DNA of 64,000 bases, taken from NCBI GenBank assembly GCA_033239125.1, contig BSWB01000005.1:52436993-52500992 (forward strand). The letters are read 5' to 3'. The notes below the pieces were generated by a model. The model had not been told where the DNA came from and made no database searches. It saw only the letters and a list, made by a program, of their open reading frames with translations. The position numbers and the translations under genes are program-made. The stretch's first letter is position 1. Each line of letters begins with the position of its first letter. This DNA comes from Fagopyrum homotropicum. Taxonomy: Eukaryota; Streptophyta; Magnoliopsida; Caryophyllales; Polygonaceae. This document shows, piece after piece, positions 9,494 through 22,800 of this stretch.

Positions 9494-10874
9494 AGCTTTA
9501 TGGATTTCTTTCTTTATATTTATTATGTAGTTCAGCTAGGTCGGGTGAGTACCTTGTTCTTTAGACTTATACTTGACCCGTTGGGACAATATGTCCCAAG
9601 TATGGGGTATTTGGATGTATTTGCTTGACTTATGTGTATGCTTGTATGACTCCCTCGGATATTTATTATGTTTACTTGGCTTTATGTGTTAATCTGTCAT
9701 TACATGCATACATAAAGGTTTTTGTTTGAGAAAAACGTCGAAAATTGGTTTGAAAAAAAACTTTATGACCTCGACCGGGACGTTCATGGTCGATCGAGGA
9801 TGAACACCTCGGATGACGTCAGAACACCTCGACCGAGGCAAGTTCTTAACTGAGAGTTTTCCAAAACGTTTTGTGCTTCTTCTCTGGATATGACCTCAAT
9901 GATGATTCTGTTTGCATATTGGTTTTGAAATCTTTATATGCTTGAAAGGTTTTATGATATGTTTAAGTTGCAAAATACTTTGTTTGAAGTTTTAGCATGT
10001 TTAATAATTTATTTTTATCAAAGTTATGTTGGATTTGAAGGTTGACAACACATGATGAGTTCTATCACATTCTTCCTGGGATGATTAAGGCAATTCATTC
10101 TCTTCTCTTCTTCTTCTTCTTGATCATGCTTTAACCCCTCATATACATATTTGCCTCCCTTTACCTATCCGAGAATTTGGAAGCAAGCAAAGAAAAGCAA
10201 GTGAAAGTGAAGTTGAGATGTTGGCTGAAAATGTTAGAAGGAAACAAATAGGTTTGGGGAAGTTAATCATGATGATGAGTAACTCGGCACCATTGACATA
10301 GCCGGGTGTTTGTGTCTTGCCAAAGTCGGATTGAGCGATATTCCTAACGGGTCATGGTATGTGCATCAAGGGTTTGAGGCATCTCGAGAAATTGATGATT
10401 GTTGATCTCCTAGGCTTCGGTTATTGTGCACCTCTGTCCATGCATCCCAAAATGTAAAGTAAAAATAAGCAAAGCTTATTGGTGGATGATGTTGTGATTC
10501 AAAGAAAGTGAAGTAAGATCCTATTCCCGGATTGTAGCACCACATTACCCTATATACATCCTACCTTGACACGTTTTTTTACCTCTTTTGGAAGCCCTTG
10601 AGACCTCGAGCTTGTTGATTGACTTGGTGGTTTAAACTGGATTATACATGATTGATTTCGATAAATATGATTTATTTTGCATTTTATGATTTTATGCAAA
10701 GATGAACATTTTTCTTATATATATAAAATGTTTTGATCATTTCTTGATTTTATTTGCCATGAAGCATTCTCTTAGGATGATCTATGAGTGGAGCACACCA
10801 CCAAAAGGTTTTGAAATTTTTTCATTGATCTTTCTGACTTATAATCCATTCTATCTTGTATCTAAGATGTGGAA
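9494..10874 (+). other. 3' non-coding region of element A
   Basis: No supported gene. It aligns in reverse complement with 61270-62680 of D and, in part, with 44680-45450 of C. It contains a palindrome cluster (9769-9845) and the conserved block at 10277-10329. The 115-codon frame at 10702-11049 crosses the polypurine tract into the LTR and is not a gene. Confidence 0.7.
10277..10329 (+). other. Conserved non-coding block in Athila elements (copy in A)
   Basis: GAGTAACTCGGCACCATT, then a near-identical run through CCGGGTGTTTGTGTCTTGCC to AAAGTCGG. The same block is at 61834-61886 (D) and 45249-45299 (C), both on the minus strand. It stays alike in C although neighbouring non-coding sequence has diverged. 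CTCGGC and GCCGGG could form a short stem in A and D. Confidence 0.7.
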
Positions 10875-10894
10875 CTTGCTTGGGGACAAGCAAG
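10875..10894 (+). other. GNRA-type hairpin before the polypurine tract (element A)
   Basis: CTTGCTTG-GGGA-CAAGCAAG is a perfect 8-bp stem with a GGGA (GNRA) loop. It ends 19 bases before the 3' LTR. D has the same hairpin at 61250-61269. C (44664-44681) has TTGCTCG-GGGA-CGAGCAA, where a T-A pair is replaced by C-G. Confidence 0.75.
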
Positions 10895-10913
10895 GGACAA
10901 GTGTGGGATATTT
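10895..10913 (+). other. Polypurine tract of element A
   Basis: The purine-rich run GGACAAGTGTGGGATATTT directly precedes the 3' LTR start TGATAGC at 10914. It is the expected primer for plus-strand DNA synthesis. Confidence 0.75.
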
Positions 10914-11939
10914 TGATAGCATGTCTTATAGTCTATATTTTGGGATTAGTTTAGACGTTTTATCTTCATTGATCTGCAAGTATGGATGTATATTCTTTGA
11001 TTATATTGTTGTTTTGTCTACCTTTGCGAGAATCGAGGTCTACACCTAGTTTCATTGTAATTGTAAGGAAAATTGCACGTTTTGGATCGAAATGGAGCTT
11101 AGGAAGCTAAGGAGTCATTGGAGCTACATTCTGGAGTTATAAGAAGATCTCAGATAGCATGGAAATGATTTAGAGGATTGATTTTGGACCAGATTCGAGA
11201 TGATTTACATTCAGCTGAGATTCACCTCGGTCAGTTACAGTACCACCTCGACCGAGGTGATCTTGAGGAGCATCCCGACCGAGGCGAACATCCTGCCGCC
11301 GACGAGATCTTTATTTTTGGCTGAGATCTTTTATTTTTGTAAGGAAGATATCTTATATTTTTGGCTGGATTTCTGGAAGGAAGATATTATATTTGGCTGA
11401 TTTATTTTAAGAGATAGAGATATATTTTATAGGAAGTTATCTTTTTAAGATATTATTATCTTTGGAAGATAATTCTGCTATATAAAGGGTTGGATTTTCC
11501 ATAATTCAACCATACTTAGAGCATCCAACAATTGGAGTATTTTTTGGAGTATTTTCTGAAGGGTTTGAAGGAAGATTTGAAGGAAGGTTGAAGGTTGAAG
11601 TCCAAGGAAGGAAGGAATCATAGTTGGAGTTGGATTTTGAATGAGTTTGTAAGATCTTCTTAGATTACTTTTTGCTTGTTGTCTTTGCTGACTTGTGATT
11701 GAGGAACTCTTGTTTGTTGATTGTTTGATTCAGTTATTGAGACCTTTTTCTTAAGATTTTCTTGTTCGAATATTGATTCCTTTCCCTTTAAATTGATTAT
11801 TGTTATCATGATGATTGTTGGCTAAGTTTCTTATGTGATTCTAGGGTGATTGGCTGAAAGTTGTGGGAAAAACGATGATAGAATCATCTTAATCCCAACA
11901 TGACCCTGAAAGCTCGAGCCTTTACCTTAACCCTAGAAC
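10914..11939 (+). repeat. 3' LTR of element A, first part
   Basis: It matches 1087-2115 of the 5' LTR and stops inside AGAAC, where CACTA-1 inserted. It contains the palindrome cluster with CACCTCGACCGAGGTG at 11244-11259 and a clear TATA box at 11479-11489. The LTR resumes at 29351 after the target duplication AAC. Confidence 0.88.
11479..11489 (+). promoter_or_regulatory. TATA box of the element A LTR
   Basis: TATATAAAGGG lies about 565 bp into the LTR. The minus strand of D has CTATAAAAAGGG in the matching place (60667-60678). This is the likely core promoter of the A/D family. Confidence 0.6.
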
Positions 11940-11956
11940 GTTCTAGGGTTAAGGTA
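11923..11956. repeat. 34-bp perfect palindrome at the broken left end of CACTA-1
   Basis: The left arm is LTR sequence ending CCCTAGAAC; the right arm is its exact reverse complement, starting GTTCTAGGG. The centre is between 11939 and 11940. The expected CACTA left terminus is missing. This looks like a fold-back (snap-back) repair junction that copied 17 bp of the LTR in inverted form. Confidence 0.85.
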
Positions 11957-11975
11957 TTTTCCAATAATTCCACGA

Positions 11976-14409
11976 TTGACACGTCTATTTTCCAACGTTG
12001 AGGATGCAAAGAAACTAAGATGGCATGCTGAGGAGAAGATTTGTGATGGAAAGTTGAGAGATCCAGCGGATTCCGAACAATGGTTAAGCATCAATAACCG
12101 TTATCCCGAGTTTGGAGGGCACTCTAGAAACTTACATCTTGCTTTGTCAACTGATGGAGTTAACCCATTCGGGAATCAATCAACTAGTCATAGTACATGG
12201 CCAGTTGTGATTGTGATTTATAATCTTCCACCGGAGTTGTGCATGAAAAGAAAGTATATGATGTTGACATTGTTAATTTCTGGTCCAAGACAACCTGAAA
12301 ATGATATTGATGTTTTTTTGGCTCCTTTCGTGGATGATTTGAACCTTATGTGGGATCGTGGTGTAGATGTCTACGATGCTTATGGTAAAGAAACCTTTTG
12401 CTTGCGCTCGATGTTGTTTTGCACTATAAATGACTTTCCAACATATGGGAATATCGCTGGTTATACTACTAAGGGATATACGGCATGTCCAATTTGTGAG
12501 GAAGGTACTTTTTATTGTTGGTTACATTTTGGTAGAAAGACCGTTTATCTTAGACATCGAAGTTGGTTGGAGACAAACCATTATTACCGCAAGCTCATGA
12601 AAGTTTTCAACGGCCGTGTAGAAAAAACTAGACCTCCTCGACCTTTAACGGGCTCTCAAATCTATGATAAAGTTAAAGATTTGAATGTGGTCTTTGGAAA
12701 AAAGCGTGCACAACCTCTACCGAAGCAAGGATGGAAAAAGAAGTCAATATTTTTCTCCCTTCCTTATTGGGAGCACTTGTACGTGAGACATTGTCTCGAC
12801 GTAATGCACACACTGAGAAGAATGTATGTGATAGTCTAATAGGTACATTGTTGAACGTGGAAAGACTAAAGATGACATCAATTCAAGAAAAGATATGGAA
12901 AATATGGGAATTAGACCAGAGTTGAAACATGAGGAAAGAGGAGGAAAAACGTACCTACCGCCGGCTTGCTACACCCTTTCTAAAGCTGAAAAATCTGCAT
13001 TCTGTAAATTCTTTCTTGAGGTAAAGGTACTATCTGGATTTTCATCCAATATCAAAAGTCTTGTAAATATGAATCAAGTGAAGCTGCAAGGACTTAAATC
13101 CCATGATTGTCATGTTATAATGGAGGAATTTTTGCCGATAGCCATACGTGGAATTCTACCAAAACATGTTCGAGATACTGTCATTCGTCTTTGTTTCTTC
13201 TTTAAGATACTTTGCAGCAAGGTCATTGATGTGAAAGAGTTGACAAGTTTGCAAAAGGAGATTGAGCTTATATTGTGTGAACTTGAAATGATTTTTCCTC
13301 CATCATTTTTTGATGTAATGGTGCATTTGATGGTTCATCTTGTAAGAGAAGTAAGATATTGTGGAGCAGTATATTTGAGGTGGATGTATCCATTTGAGCG
13401 ATATATAAAAGTATTGAAAGATTATGTGCAAAACAGATATCGACCTGAAGGTTGCATGGTTGAAAGATATATTGTCGAAGAAGCGGTTGAGTTTTGTAGT
13501 AATTACTTTTCAGGTGCTGATGCCATAGGCCTTCCTAAGACATTTGCGATAGATCCGACAGAAGGAAAGGGTTTAGTTGGTGAAAGAACGGAAAGAGTAA
13601 TGCGAGAGTTGTTGTGTCAAGCTCATCTATATGTTCTCCGAAACAGTGACGAAGTTACTCCTTTTATTGAAGAGCACATGGATTATTTGAGAAGCCAAAA
13701 TTCTACTTCTAAAAGTGAGGAGTGGATCATGAAAGAACATAATCACTCTTTTGTTGAATGGTTTAGAAAGAGAATACTTGATCAACAACAAATATCACCC
13801 GAGTCAGTCTCCAACAACTTGAGATGGTTGTCCAAAGGCCCTCTTCCAGATGTAACATCGTTCTCTGCATATGCAATAAATGGCTAAACTTTCCACACAA
13901 AATCTCATGATGATAAAAGTGCGGTGCAGAACAGCGGTGTAACACTAGTATCTGAGACTTTACATTTGTCTGTCTATAAACAGTTGTCATACTATGGAGT
14001 TATTGCAAACATATGGGAACTCAATTACATTGAGTTAAAGGTGCCAATTTTGCTCTGTACATGGGCTGATGTCGAAAAGGGTGTAAAAACGGATGGCTTA
14101 GGCTTCATTCTTGTTGATTTGAGTAAGGTTGGCCATAAGGATGATCCTTTTATCTTAGCTTCACAAGCTCTTCAAGTGTTCTTTGTCCCTGACCCATCTG
14201 ATTCCAAATGGGTTATTGTGCGAGCAAGAAATGATAGATATGTGGAGAACAATACTGATGTAGAAGACTTAGTGGCAAATTGTTCTATCATCATGCCGGT
14301 GAATCCGACAATTGTGAAAGATGATGACCGGCCATACCTACAGTCAGACCATGGAGAAGGTTTAGAGATTAATACATCAAAAAAAGTTTCTAAAAGAAAG
14401 AGAAAGTGA
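11976..14409 (+). pseudogene. TNP2-type transposase pseudogene of CACTA-1
   Basis: TNP2 is the CACTA transposase that cuts and joins element ends. Residues seen in order: RWHAEEKICDGKLRDPADSE, STDGVNPFGNQS (catalytic Asp region), PPELCMKRKYMMLTLLISGP, DIDVFLAPFVDDL, INDFPTYGNIAGYTTKGYTACPIC, and PYWEHLYVRHCLDVMH to about 12810. The DUF4218-like region follows (13080-13560) and a DUF4216-like C-terminal region (13924-14300). Breaks: the N-terminus is deleted; there is an extra CA unit near 12808; one base is lost near 12860; TAA at 13885 replaces a codon after SAYAING. The C-terminus is lysine/arginine rich (KKVSKRKRK). Dead as a single protein. Confidence 0.88.
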
Positions 14410-15231
14410 TTGTAGACCTTTTGCTGAATTTATGCACTGTTGCTGATTTGTTATGCACTATTGCTGATTTTTGTACTGTTGCTGATTTTTTTTATTTGGG
14501 AATATATTGTTGCTGATTTTTATATATTTTTGAACTATTTATGCAATGTATTGTTGCTGATTTTATGTACCTATTTTAGATAGAGTTGCTATTTTCTGAT
14601 TTCTGATTTTTTTTATATTAAATCAAGCTGTTGATTTTAGTTTGGAATGTATTGTTGCTGATTTTCTGTTTTCTTTCAATTTGTATTAAATGTTTTCTAT
14701 TTTCTGAATTTTCTGGTGTACCTATTTTAGAATGTACCTAATGAGTTGAAAGAAGCGTTGATTGTGTCATTACCTAAAGAGTTGCTGATTTTTATTTTCA
14801 ACTAACAAAATTAATAGAACTCCCTTTGACAAGATGTCTGACAAGTACTTATGTCCTGGTATTTACTAGTATAATACAATTCCTTTTACATTCATAATCT
14901 GCCATGATTTTTAGCTTCAACATTACAGGATGACATTTTTACTAGTATAAGAACGTGTCAGTTTTGGAATTGCAGGAAGGCATTGCCATATGTTGTTGTT
15001 ATTGGTATCAGACCTACATTTGGCATGAACTATAGGTCCAATCAGGGATATTTCTAATTACTTGAAAACCATATTATTTATTGTTTCGTCATTGTAATTT
15101 CAACATGCTTTGTTCTAGCTAATGGAATTTGTGTACATTTTTTAAAAAAACGTATTTTTGGAATGCTTCTTTTGCGTTATTTCTAATTAACTAATCATAG
15201 AATTTATATATGTTATCACAAGTCCAGGTAA
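14410..15231 (+). other. Spacer between the two CACTA-1 genes, with TTGCTGATTTT repeats
   Basis: The stretch is very AT-rich. A TTGCTGATTTT-like unit recurs about ten times between 14437 and 14800 at irregular spacing. No gene is visible. It may contain the 3' end of the transposase gene and the promoter of the next gene, as inferred from position. Confidence 0.55.
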
Positions 15232-16793
15232 ATGGCAAGTCCCTCTTCGAGAAATGATGAGATTATTTGCACAACGCAGACAGTGCACCCGAGAGGTGAT
15301 GGTGGAGATTCTGAAGAGAGTGTCGACGATGCTACTCATACACACGCTAGGTGTTCTACTCTTACAAATAGGATTAGAAAGAGTTCTAAGAATTTCACCG
15401 AAAAGATAGTCTTGGATTGGAACTTATATGGAAAAGCAGTTTGTGATAAATCTGAACTATTGGCAAGCTATGTTGGTTATCTAGCATGCACACAGATACC
15501 AATTGTTTATCGTGATTGGAGAAAAGTTCCAACTGAGATTAAGACCTCTATATTGGACTCTGTAAAGGTAATTATCATTTTATGGTTTTTGTAAATATGT
15601 TATTACATGTCTAGGGTGCTTTTTATTTAGGGTGCTTTTTATTTAAGGTAATTTTATCTTCTTGTGACCTTTCATAAAAATTGTAGGAAGCTTTTGAGAT
15701 TCCTAGTGATGCACATAAAAACATGATCCTTATGGATGTTGGTGACAAGTTTAGGGGCATCATGAAAACACTCACTAAACTAGTCAAAGATGGTAAATTG
15801 GAACCTCCTGCTAATTATAATTACATCGAGCAGACTGATTGGGATGAGTTTAGACGACAAAGATGTACTAAAGATTTTCATGTATTGTTGGATTTGATTT
15901 ACGTTTTGATGGATTATGTTTTCTTAGAAATTGTTGAATGCAGGAGACAAGTGCAATAAATAGTGAAAATGCAAAGCAGAATAAGTATCCATATAGGGGA
16001 TCAAGAAAAGGTTATGCACGATTGGAGAAAAAACTGGTAATGCATCTACATTATGCTTCAAATTTATAGTTTATGCATTGTGGTTGACTGACAATTTCAT
16101 TACTCAAATTGTTTGTACAGCTCGAACAACGTGGGGAAAATTATGCCACTTCTACAATAGACCGATCTGAATTATGGGTACAAGCTAGGAAAACAATGAG
16201 TGGTGAAGTTGATGTCGCTTGTAGAACCGTAGCTTCAAAAATTGTAAGTATAAAAACAATTTTTCGTATAAATACATTTATTGTTTTAGAAGATTTCCAT
16301 CCTAAACTAGATGAACTATTAATGTAAAATATATGTGATTTCAAGGATTCGCTTACTAAACAAGTTGCGAATGGACTCGTAACAACCTCGGGGAGTAATT
16401 ATATACTATTTATGGCACTAGGTGATGATCATCCCGGTCGAGTGAAGGGTGTAGGTCTTGGAGTTGGTTCTAAACAAGTGTTTGGTAAAAATAAGCGTAG
16501 ATGTGCTCGTCCATCTGAACAAGTTGTAAAACTAAGCTCTAAAATAAATGAATTGGAATCAAAAGTTATGACATTGAAAAAAAAAATCTTGAAACTAAAG
16601 GGGAAATATCAAGGAGGAGAGAATATTAATCATAGCATTAACAATAGCTGCTCAATTAATGATTCACATTCTACGGACAATCAGGTAATTATATAGCATA
16701 AAGTTCATCATTTTGTGATCACATCATCTATATTTTATATTGATGTTATAATGCTGCTTTTTCATGTATATTATATTGATTAAGTGTCATCAT

Positions 16794-16830
<37 letters not shown>

Positions 16831-19800
16831 TATTAATTGGTTAGGGAGTGTGGAAAAAATGTGAGCTTTATTGGCCCACTCCAACATCTATGGTAGCTAC
16901 AAGGCAAGTTTATATTCCAAAAGACGGAGAAGTTACAATGCTTCATGGCAAGCCGTTGGATGCAGAAACTTGCAAGGTTGTAGTTGAGATAGTTGAGGTT
17001 GATCATGAGTTTACAGAATTACCAAAACAGACGGATGAGGTTGTCGTTGTCAAAGATGCAATTGGAGGTTACATTTGTAACACCCCGAATTCTCAAAACT
17101 CGGAACATTACTGGTTAGGACCTCACAATGGGTCCCGACCTCAGTTTGACAACAACATCACTAGGATCTTGCAACAAGACACAAATAAAGAAACCGAAAT
17201 TCATAAAAATAGTCTTTTTCGGGTTATGAATGCAACACTGTCTAGCAGCCTAAAGTACTTAAACAAAAGGAACGAACAACTGTCTTAACCAAAAGAAAGA
17301 AAAGACAAACACAACTCCCAACCCCCACTCTAAGGAGTACGAAGACCCGGCTGACCACTACTTCCGGATCACTCAGCTGTTGGTCTAACCTGTGGTAAAA
17401 CTAACAACACAACAAGAGGAACCATTAGCTAGTTATCTAAATATTAGCAGAATAATAGCAACACAAACACACACATAACAATATAAACACCCATCATGCT
17501 TTCAAACAAGTCCTTTTTATTATCTTGCGTTAAATTACTCTTTCACGCTAATGATACTTATTTTGTGACACGAGGGATTCCCAAACCTCGCCTCCGCCCC
17601 CGTGTAACCATCAGGAATGGATCCGATGCATCTCACCTTGTACCTGCCTGGTCTGGGTATAGAGAACCTCCCAGTCTCCTGTCAGAGCTGGGCAGTGATG
17701 TCACGACCCGTTATACATACACTTGGGCCTTAAACATAATAATAATGGTCGTCCTAGCAAGTTATTATTATTAAAACACGCACATAGCACACACAACCAC
17801 TATCACTCAACTAACACCCAGAAACTGGCTAAGTAAGTCGCAAGGACTTACCTGAGTCAAAATACACTCTAACACGTCTCAAACAATCCGTACTCGTGGT
17901 AACTCAAACGCCTGTCAAAATAAGGCATGTGTATCAAAATCACATCTCGATGTCCAACCTCATGCGAAGGAATTACGGAAAAGCTCTCTTATGGTAAAAG
18001 ACCATTTTACCCTTGGTATCGTAAATTCTCAAAGTTTATTCTTGAATTCTACTAATTTCTTTCCTATCTTGTTTTCCATAAATTATATCTCTCGAATAGT
18101 TACTTATAGGTTATAAGGTTAAAACTCGAGACAAATCGAAGAAGGACAACACTCCTTTCCCCCGATTACTAATTACACTACTACATATATTATACCGTCA
18201 AACATGTTTTTAACCTTTCTCCTCAACTCACTTATAACTACATAATTTCATAACTCTCAACTCGTACTCATATATATATCTATGTACATAATTACATATA
18301 TTTTTGTGTATATAACTACATGTCCAAATTCCAAACCATTCCTATATATAGTTATACATTCACGTTCCTCACTACAGTACACATATTTGTGTACATTTTT
18401 CCTCTCCACACTATATATATTCATACACTCACTACAATTATAATCCTACATAATATTACATACCCTAAAAATCTATATCCCATACAAGTGTACTGCCGTC
18501 AAGGTAACATATATATATATACAGCCCCCATTTTCTTCTCAACATTCTAAACCATCAACTACAGCTACGGTATTTGATTATTATATAAACTTGAAGCCTA
18601 TAGAGTACAGGGTACAAATGCATCGATGTATATCAAGGCTGTGGGCTCACCGGTATGACTAGATCGCTGGCTGTAAGGCTCGGGTCTCTACGTCGTGGTC
18701 CGGTTGGGAGGGCGGCACCGATCCAGAGAAGTCTGCAGTGGAGGCGTCCAAGCTGATTCACCCTTAACGGTGCACTGCTATCTCTTAGTCCCAGTTTGCT
18801 GGAGTCGGCATCCGGAGTCGCACGCGAGAACGGGGTAGCCGCACGATATGGCGTCGGAAGGGTTGCTTCGGTCTCGATGTCGGTGGTGAGTCCGAAGGAC
18901 TGCGGTCCTGCAGCAGCACTGGTGTCACGCTGCTACTGGCGGTTGGCAACGTCGGCGAACGAGCACCCGGTGGCTGCGCGTGGTTCAGATTAGGCTCCGC
19001 CTAGTGGTTCCGCAAACAAGGAGAAGGGGAAAGAGTAGGGACGAAGGCGCACCTGGTTCGATATGCTGTTGGCTCGGCTTTGGGGCTGCTGCGCAGGTCG
19101 AACGGCGGCGACAAGGTAGGCGGTAGTCGGCTGTTGTCGATCGCACAACAGGAGAGGGAAGAGACGTTCGCGTAACGTTGCAGTAGAGCGAGAGAGAAGC
19201 GGCATCTTAAGGAGATAGGTTAAACGCATGATTAAGATTAGGGTTAGGATAAATTAGGTTTTAATTAGGATTAGGAAAGGGGCTGGGCTGGGCCGGCCAC
19301 TCAATGCAGATGGGCCCATTTTTCCTTCATTAGAACGAGCTGAAAGGAACCCGTTACTCGTACGGATCGGTAGGATATTTGCGTAATATTTTACGGACTT
19401 ATATTCCGTATTAGGTAAATTATTATTTTACTTTAAAGGTACGGAAATATCTCCGGTTACATCTTTTATTATTTTATGTGAACTAAGGTCGCATAAAATG
19501 ATAAAATTTAAAATTTATTTTTTTTACTTTATTTAAGGTTAGAAGTTAGCGGATCGGAATCCGGTTAAATTCCGTATTAAACGGAGTTTAAAGTTTTCGG
19601 TTATTACATCAGTGCCCTCTTAAAAGAAGTTTCGTCCCGAAACTTAGAATGATTCTCTTAATCACACATTTCCTTTGGTGTATTTTAGTTTTCTCAACAT
19701 TTTTATTTTCTACCAAGCAACTACTCAATCATCAAAAGTAGACATGTGTCACATCAACGTAATCGCTCAACTCAATATAAAAACCTGAAAGGTCAAACAA

Positions 19801-22800
19801 CACAACATCCGAGTACTAACTCGTCAAACAGGAGTAACCTCTAACCCCGCAAAAGCTCGGGGTAGTTACGTCTAATACTCTCCTCAGCCTCCTAGGTAGC
19901 CTCATCAGCTCCTCGTCTAGACTACTGGAACTCTACAAAACCATCAACCGGCTAAATTTTCTGATCTTCCTAGTTGATGACGTATCTCGGATTCGGTAGG
20001 TACTTTCTTACGGTTTGGTTTTCTAAACTTACCTCCAGCTCTGTTGATGACTCTACGAAACCATAAAAACTTTTTCCTTTCGAAAGTTCCCGACCATCGA
20101 TTATGAAATAATGATCTTAAACTTCTGTCGCCTAATGCTCTTTATAATACAAACCGCTTGACCCGGTTTCCTCAATGTGACCTTATCGGATCGTTCCTTA
20201 ATTAATTGTTTTCATCTACTTTTGGTCAAGCTTTAAAATTTATATAACTCCAAACAAATCACACACCCAAGTGGACTTTTTTTTTCATACAGATCTCTAA
20301 TTCCTTATTGAAATCATAGTTAACCTAATATTGATTTTCTTCATCTGTGGTTTATGGGCCTACCACGCTTTTGGTGTAATACCCATTAGTCACAATGGCG
20401 TCTTTCTAAGGGTCAACATGATTTACCCAACTCCCGCCTATACTTTTCTTCTACTACTATCAAGATCCTCCTCAAACAAACCCTTACTCTCTTACTCACC
20501 CATAGACTGTTCTTAACCAACTAGTAAGCAACCTCTAACCGATTCTCTCTATATCTTTAGATCACCCCAGAAAGTTGTAGTTGCCTACTTGGGGATTCCT
20601 CCAAATCATCGGTAAAGTTATCTCTTAATTTCGCAGTCACTAATATCTCTTCTTAACGGTACCTGCTCGTCAATACCAATCAACACTTATACATCCTCAG
20701 TTAATGTCGGTCACTCTATAATTGACTTATCTCAATATTCCGGACCTGCTCTTCTCATACCTATACTGGCGTTAAATTCTTGGTGAGCATCATCTGCTCG
20801 ATTAATCCTCTCATGCTTCACTAATTCGTTTTATATTCCACACTTCTGTTTCCTTAGGCTAACTCTACTTCTCGAGCTCAACTTGGTCATTCCTCTTGAC
20901 CTAAATAGTCATTCCAAGTCTTCAACGATAGCTGGTAAGTGTCTTGTAGTTCTGATGATTTTAGTTATCATCCCCTTGCAGTTCCCCTTACACGGACCGT
21001 CGGTTTTGATGACTTAGGTCCCGTGATAATTGGGGTCACCTTGGACTTTCGAGTCCACCAAGGCCGTTCTCATATATACATTCCTTCGCTGGTGTTACCA
21101 GCAATATAGCCTTCATGCAACACCGTTGTTTCCGCTACAGGTTTCAACTCTTTGGTACCGGCATTGCGATTTCTTTCAAATTCCTAAATTTTTGAGGAGG
21201 TTAAAACCTCTTCACACTTGTAAAGTCTACATTTGCATCTACACTCCGTAGTAGGTATCCCTTCCATGCACCTTAGACCCTCATATCCGGGTCGATATTT
21301 TATCTCTTTTGGCCTTACAAGCTTGTCTTGTGAACTCTTCTACTAGGTGACTCGTCGTATACATTTTTCTTCTTTGCATCGGTCTCTAACTGTCTATTGA
21401 TCATTAGTACCCATTCTGTGTTGGAACTTCAATTGCTTTGTACTCTTGCATAGATTTCCTAAGGACATCCTCATCTCAAAACTTTATTTAAAATTTATCA
21501 TAACCAGCAAATTTGATACATGAATTTCCTTCTCGCTGGTTAAGTTATGCGATTGGTTTACACTTAATCTATCATAGTGTCATCAGTTTGATAGTATGAT
21601 TTTTATAAAACATCTAATGGTACCATTTGTATACGACACATCAGATGCATATGATTTTCTCCCAAATCAAATTTCTCGCATCGCATTTATTATGTTTTCC
21701 TTATACTCATGTCGTTTTACCTTCTTTAAATCTTTACTCCCCATAAGTTAGTTAAATTCCTTTGAGTTTTCTTGTACACTCTTTACGGATCACGTTGGTT
21801 GGTCTTATTACTTTCATCAACTCTAACCACCGCTTCTGGCGGTTATTCAACTCTCTCTGAGTGAATATATACTTCAGACTCTTATGGTCTGTGAAGATCT
21901 GACATTTCGCCCCATAGAGATAGTGTCGCCAGATCTTAAGAGTATGGACTACTGCAGCCAACTCTAGATCATGTGTGGGGTAGTTCTCCTCATACTTCTT
22001 CAACTGTCGAGACGCATAGGCTATGATCTTACCCCTCTGCATCAAAACAAACCCCAAGCTCAGCTTGGATGCGTCACTGTATACCACAAAGTCATCAGTA
22101 CCCTCAGGTTGTGCCATAATCGGAGCGGACGTCGATCTCCCCTTCAGCTCCTCAAAACTCTGCTGACATGGCTCAGACCAGACAAACCTAGTAGTCTTCC
22201 TCAGAAGACAAGTAAGTGGTCGGGAAATCAAGGAGAACCCTTCCACAAACCGGCGGTAGTAACCTGCTAAACCTAGGAAGCTGCGAACCTACTTAACATT
22301 CTTAGGAGGTTGCTAAGAAGATACTGACTCTATCTTCGCCGGGTCGACTATAATACCCTCAGCAGTCACCACGTGGCCTAGGAAAGCCACCTCTGACATC
22401 CAAAACTCACACTTGGATAGCCTAGCATACAGTTGGTTATCTTGCAGAATCTGCAATACTGTCTTCAAGTGTCCTGCATGATCCTCTCGACTCCTAGAGT
22501 AGACTAGGATGTCGTCAATGAAGACCACTACAAATTGGTCTAAGAAATCAATGAATATCCCATTCATCAACCCCATGAACACCGCTGGTGCATTAGTGAG
22601 CCCAAATGACATCACTGCGAACTCATAATGACCATACCTAGTCCGGAATGCCGTCTTAGGTATGTCCTGATCTCTCACTCTCAGTTGGTGGTAACCTGAC
22701 CTCAAGCCTATCCTCGAAAACACGGACGTCCCATGCAACTGGTCCAACAGGTCGTCTATACTCGGCAGTGGATACTTGTTCTTGATGGTTACTTTGTTCA

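Noticed and set aside
11976..14409. Functional host gene derived from a transposase
   Set aside because: Frameshifts, a nonsense codon and a missing N-terminus argue against domestication in this copy.
16798..16832. AT repeat as a possible origin or promoter
   Set aside because: It is a plain microsatellite inside an intron, with no other sign.
18796..18993. 65-codon frame repeated at 26456-26653
   Set aside because: The identical frames reflect the LTR duplication, not selection for a protein.
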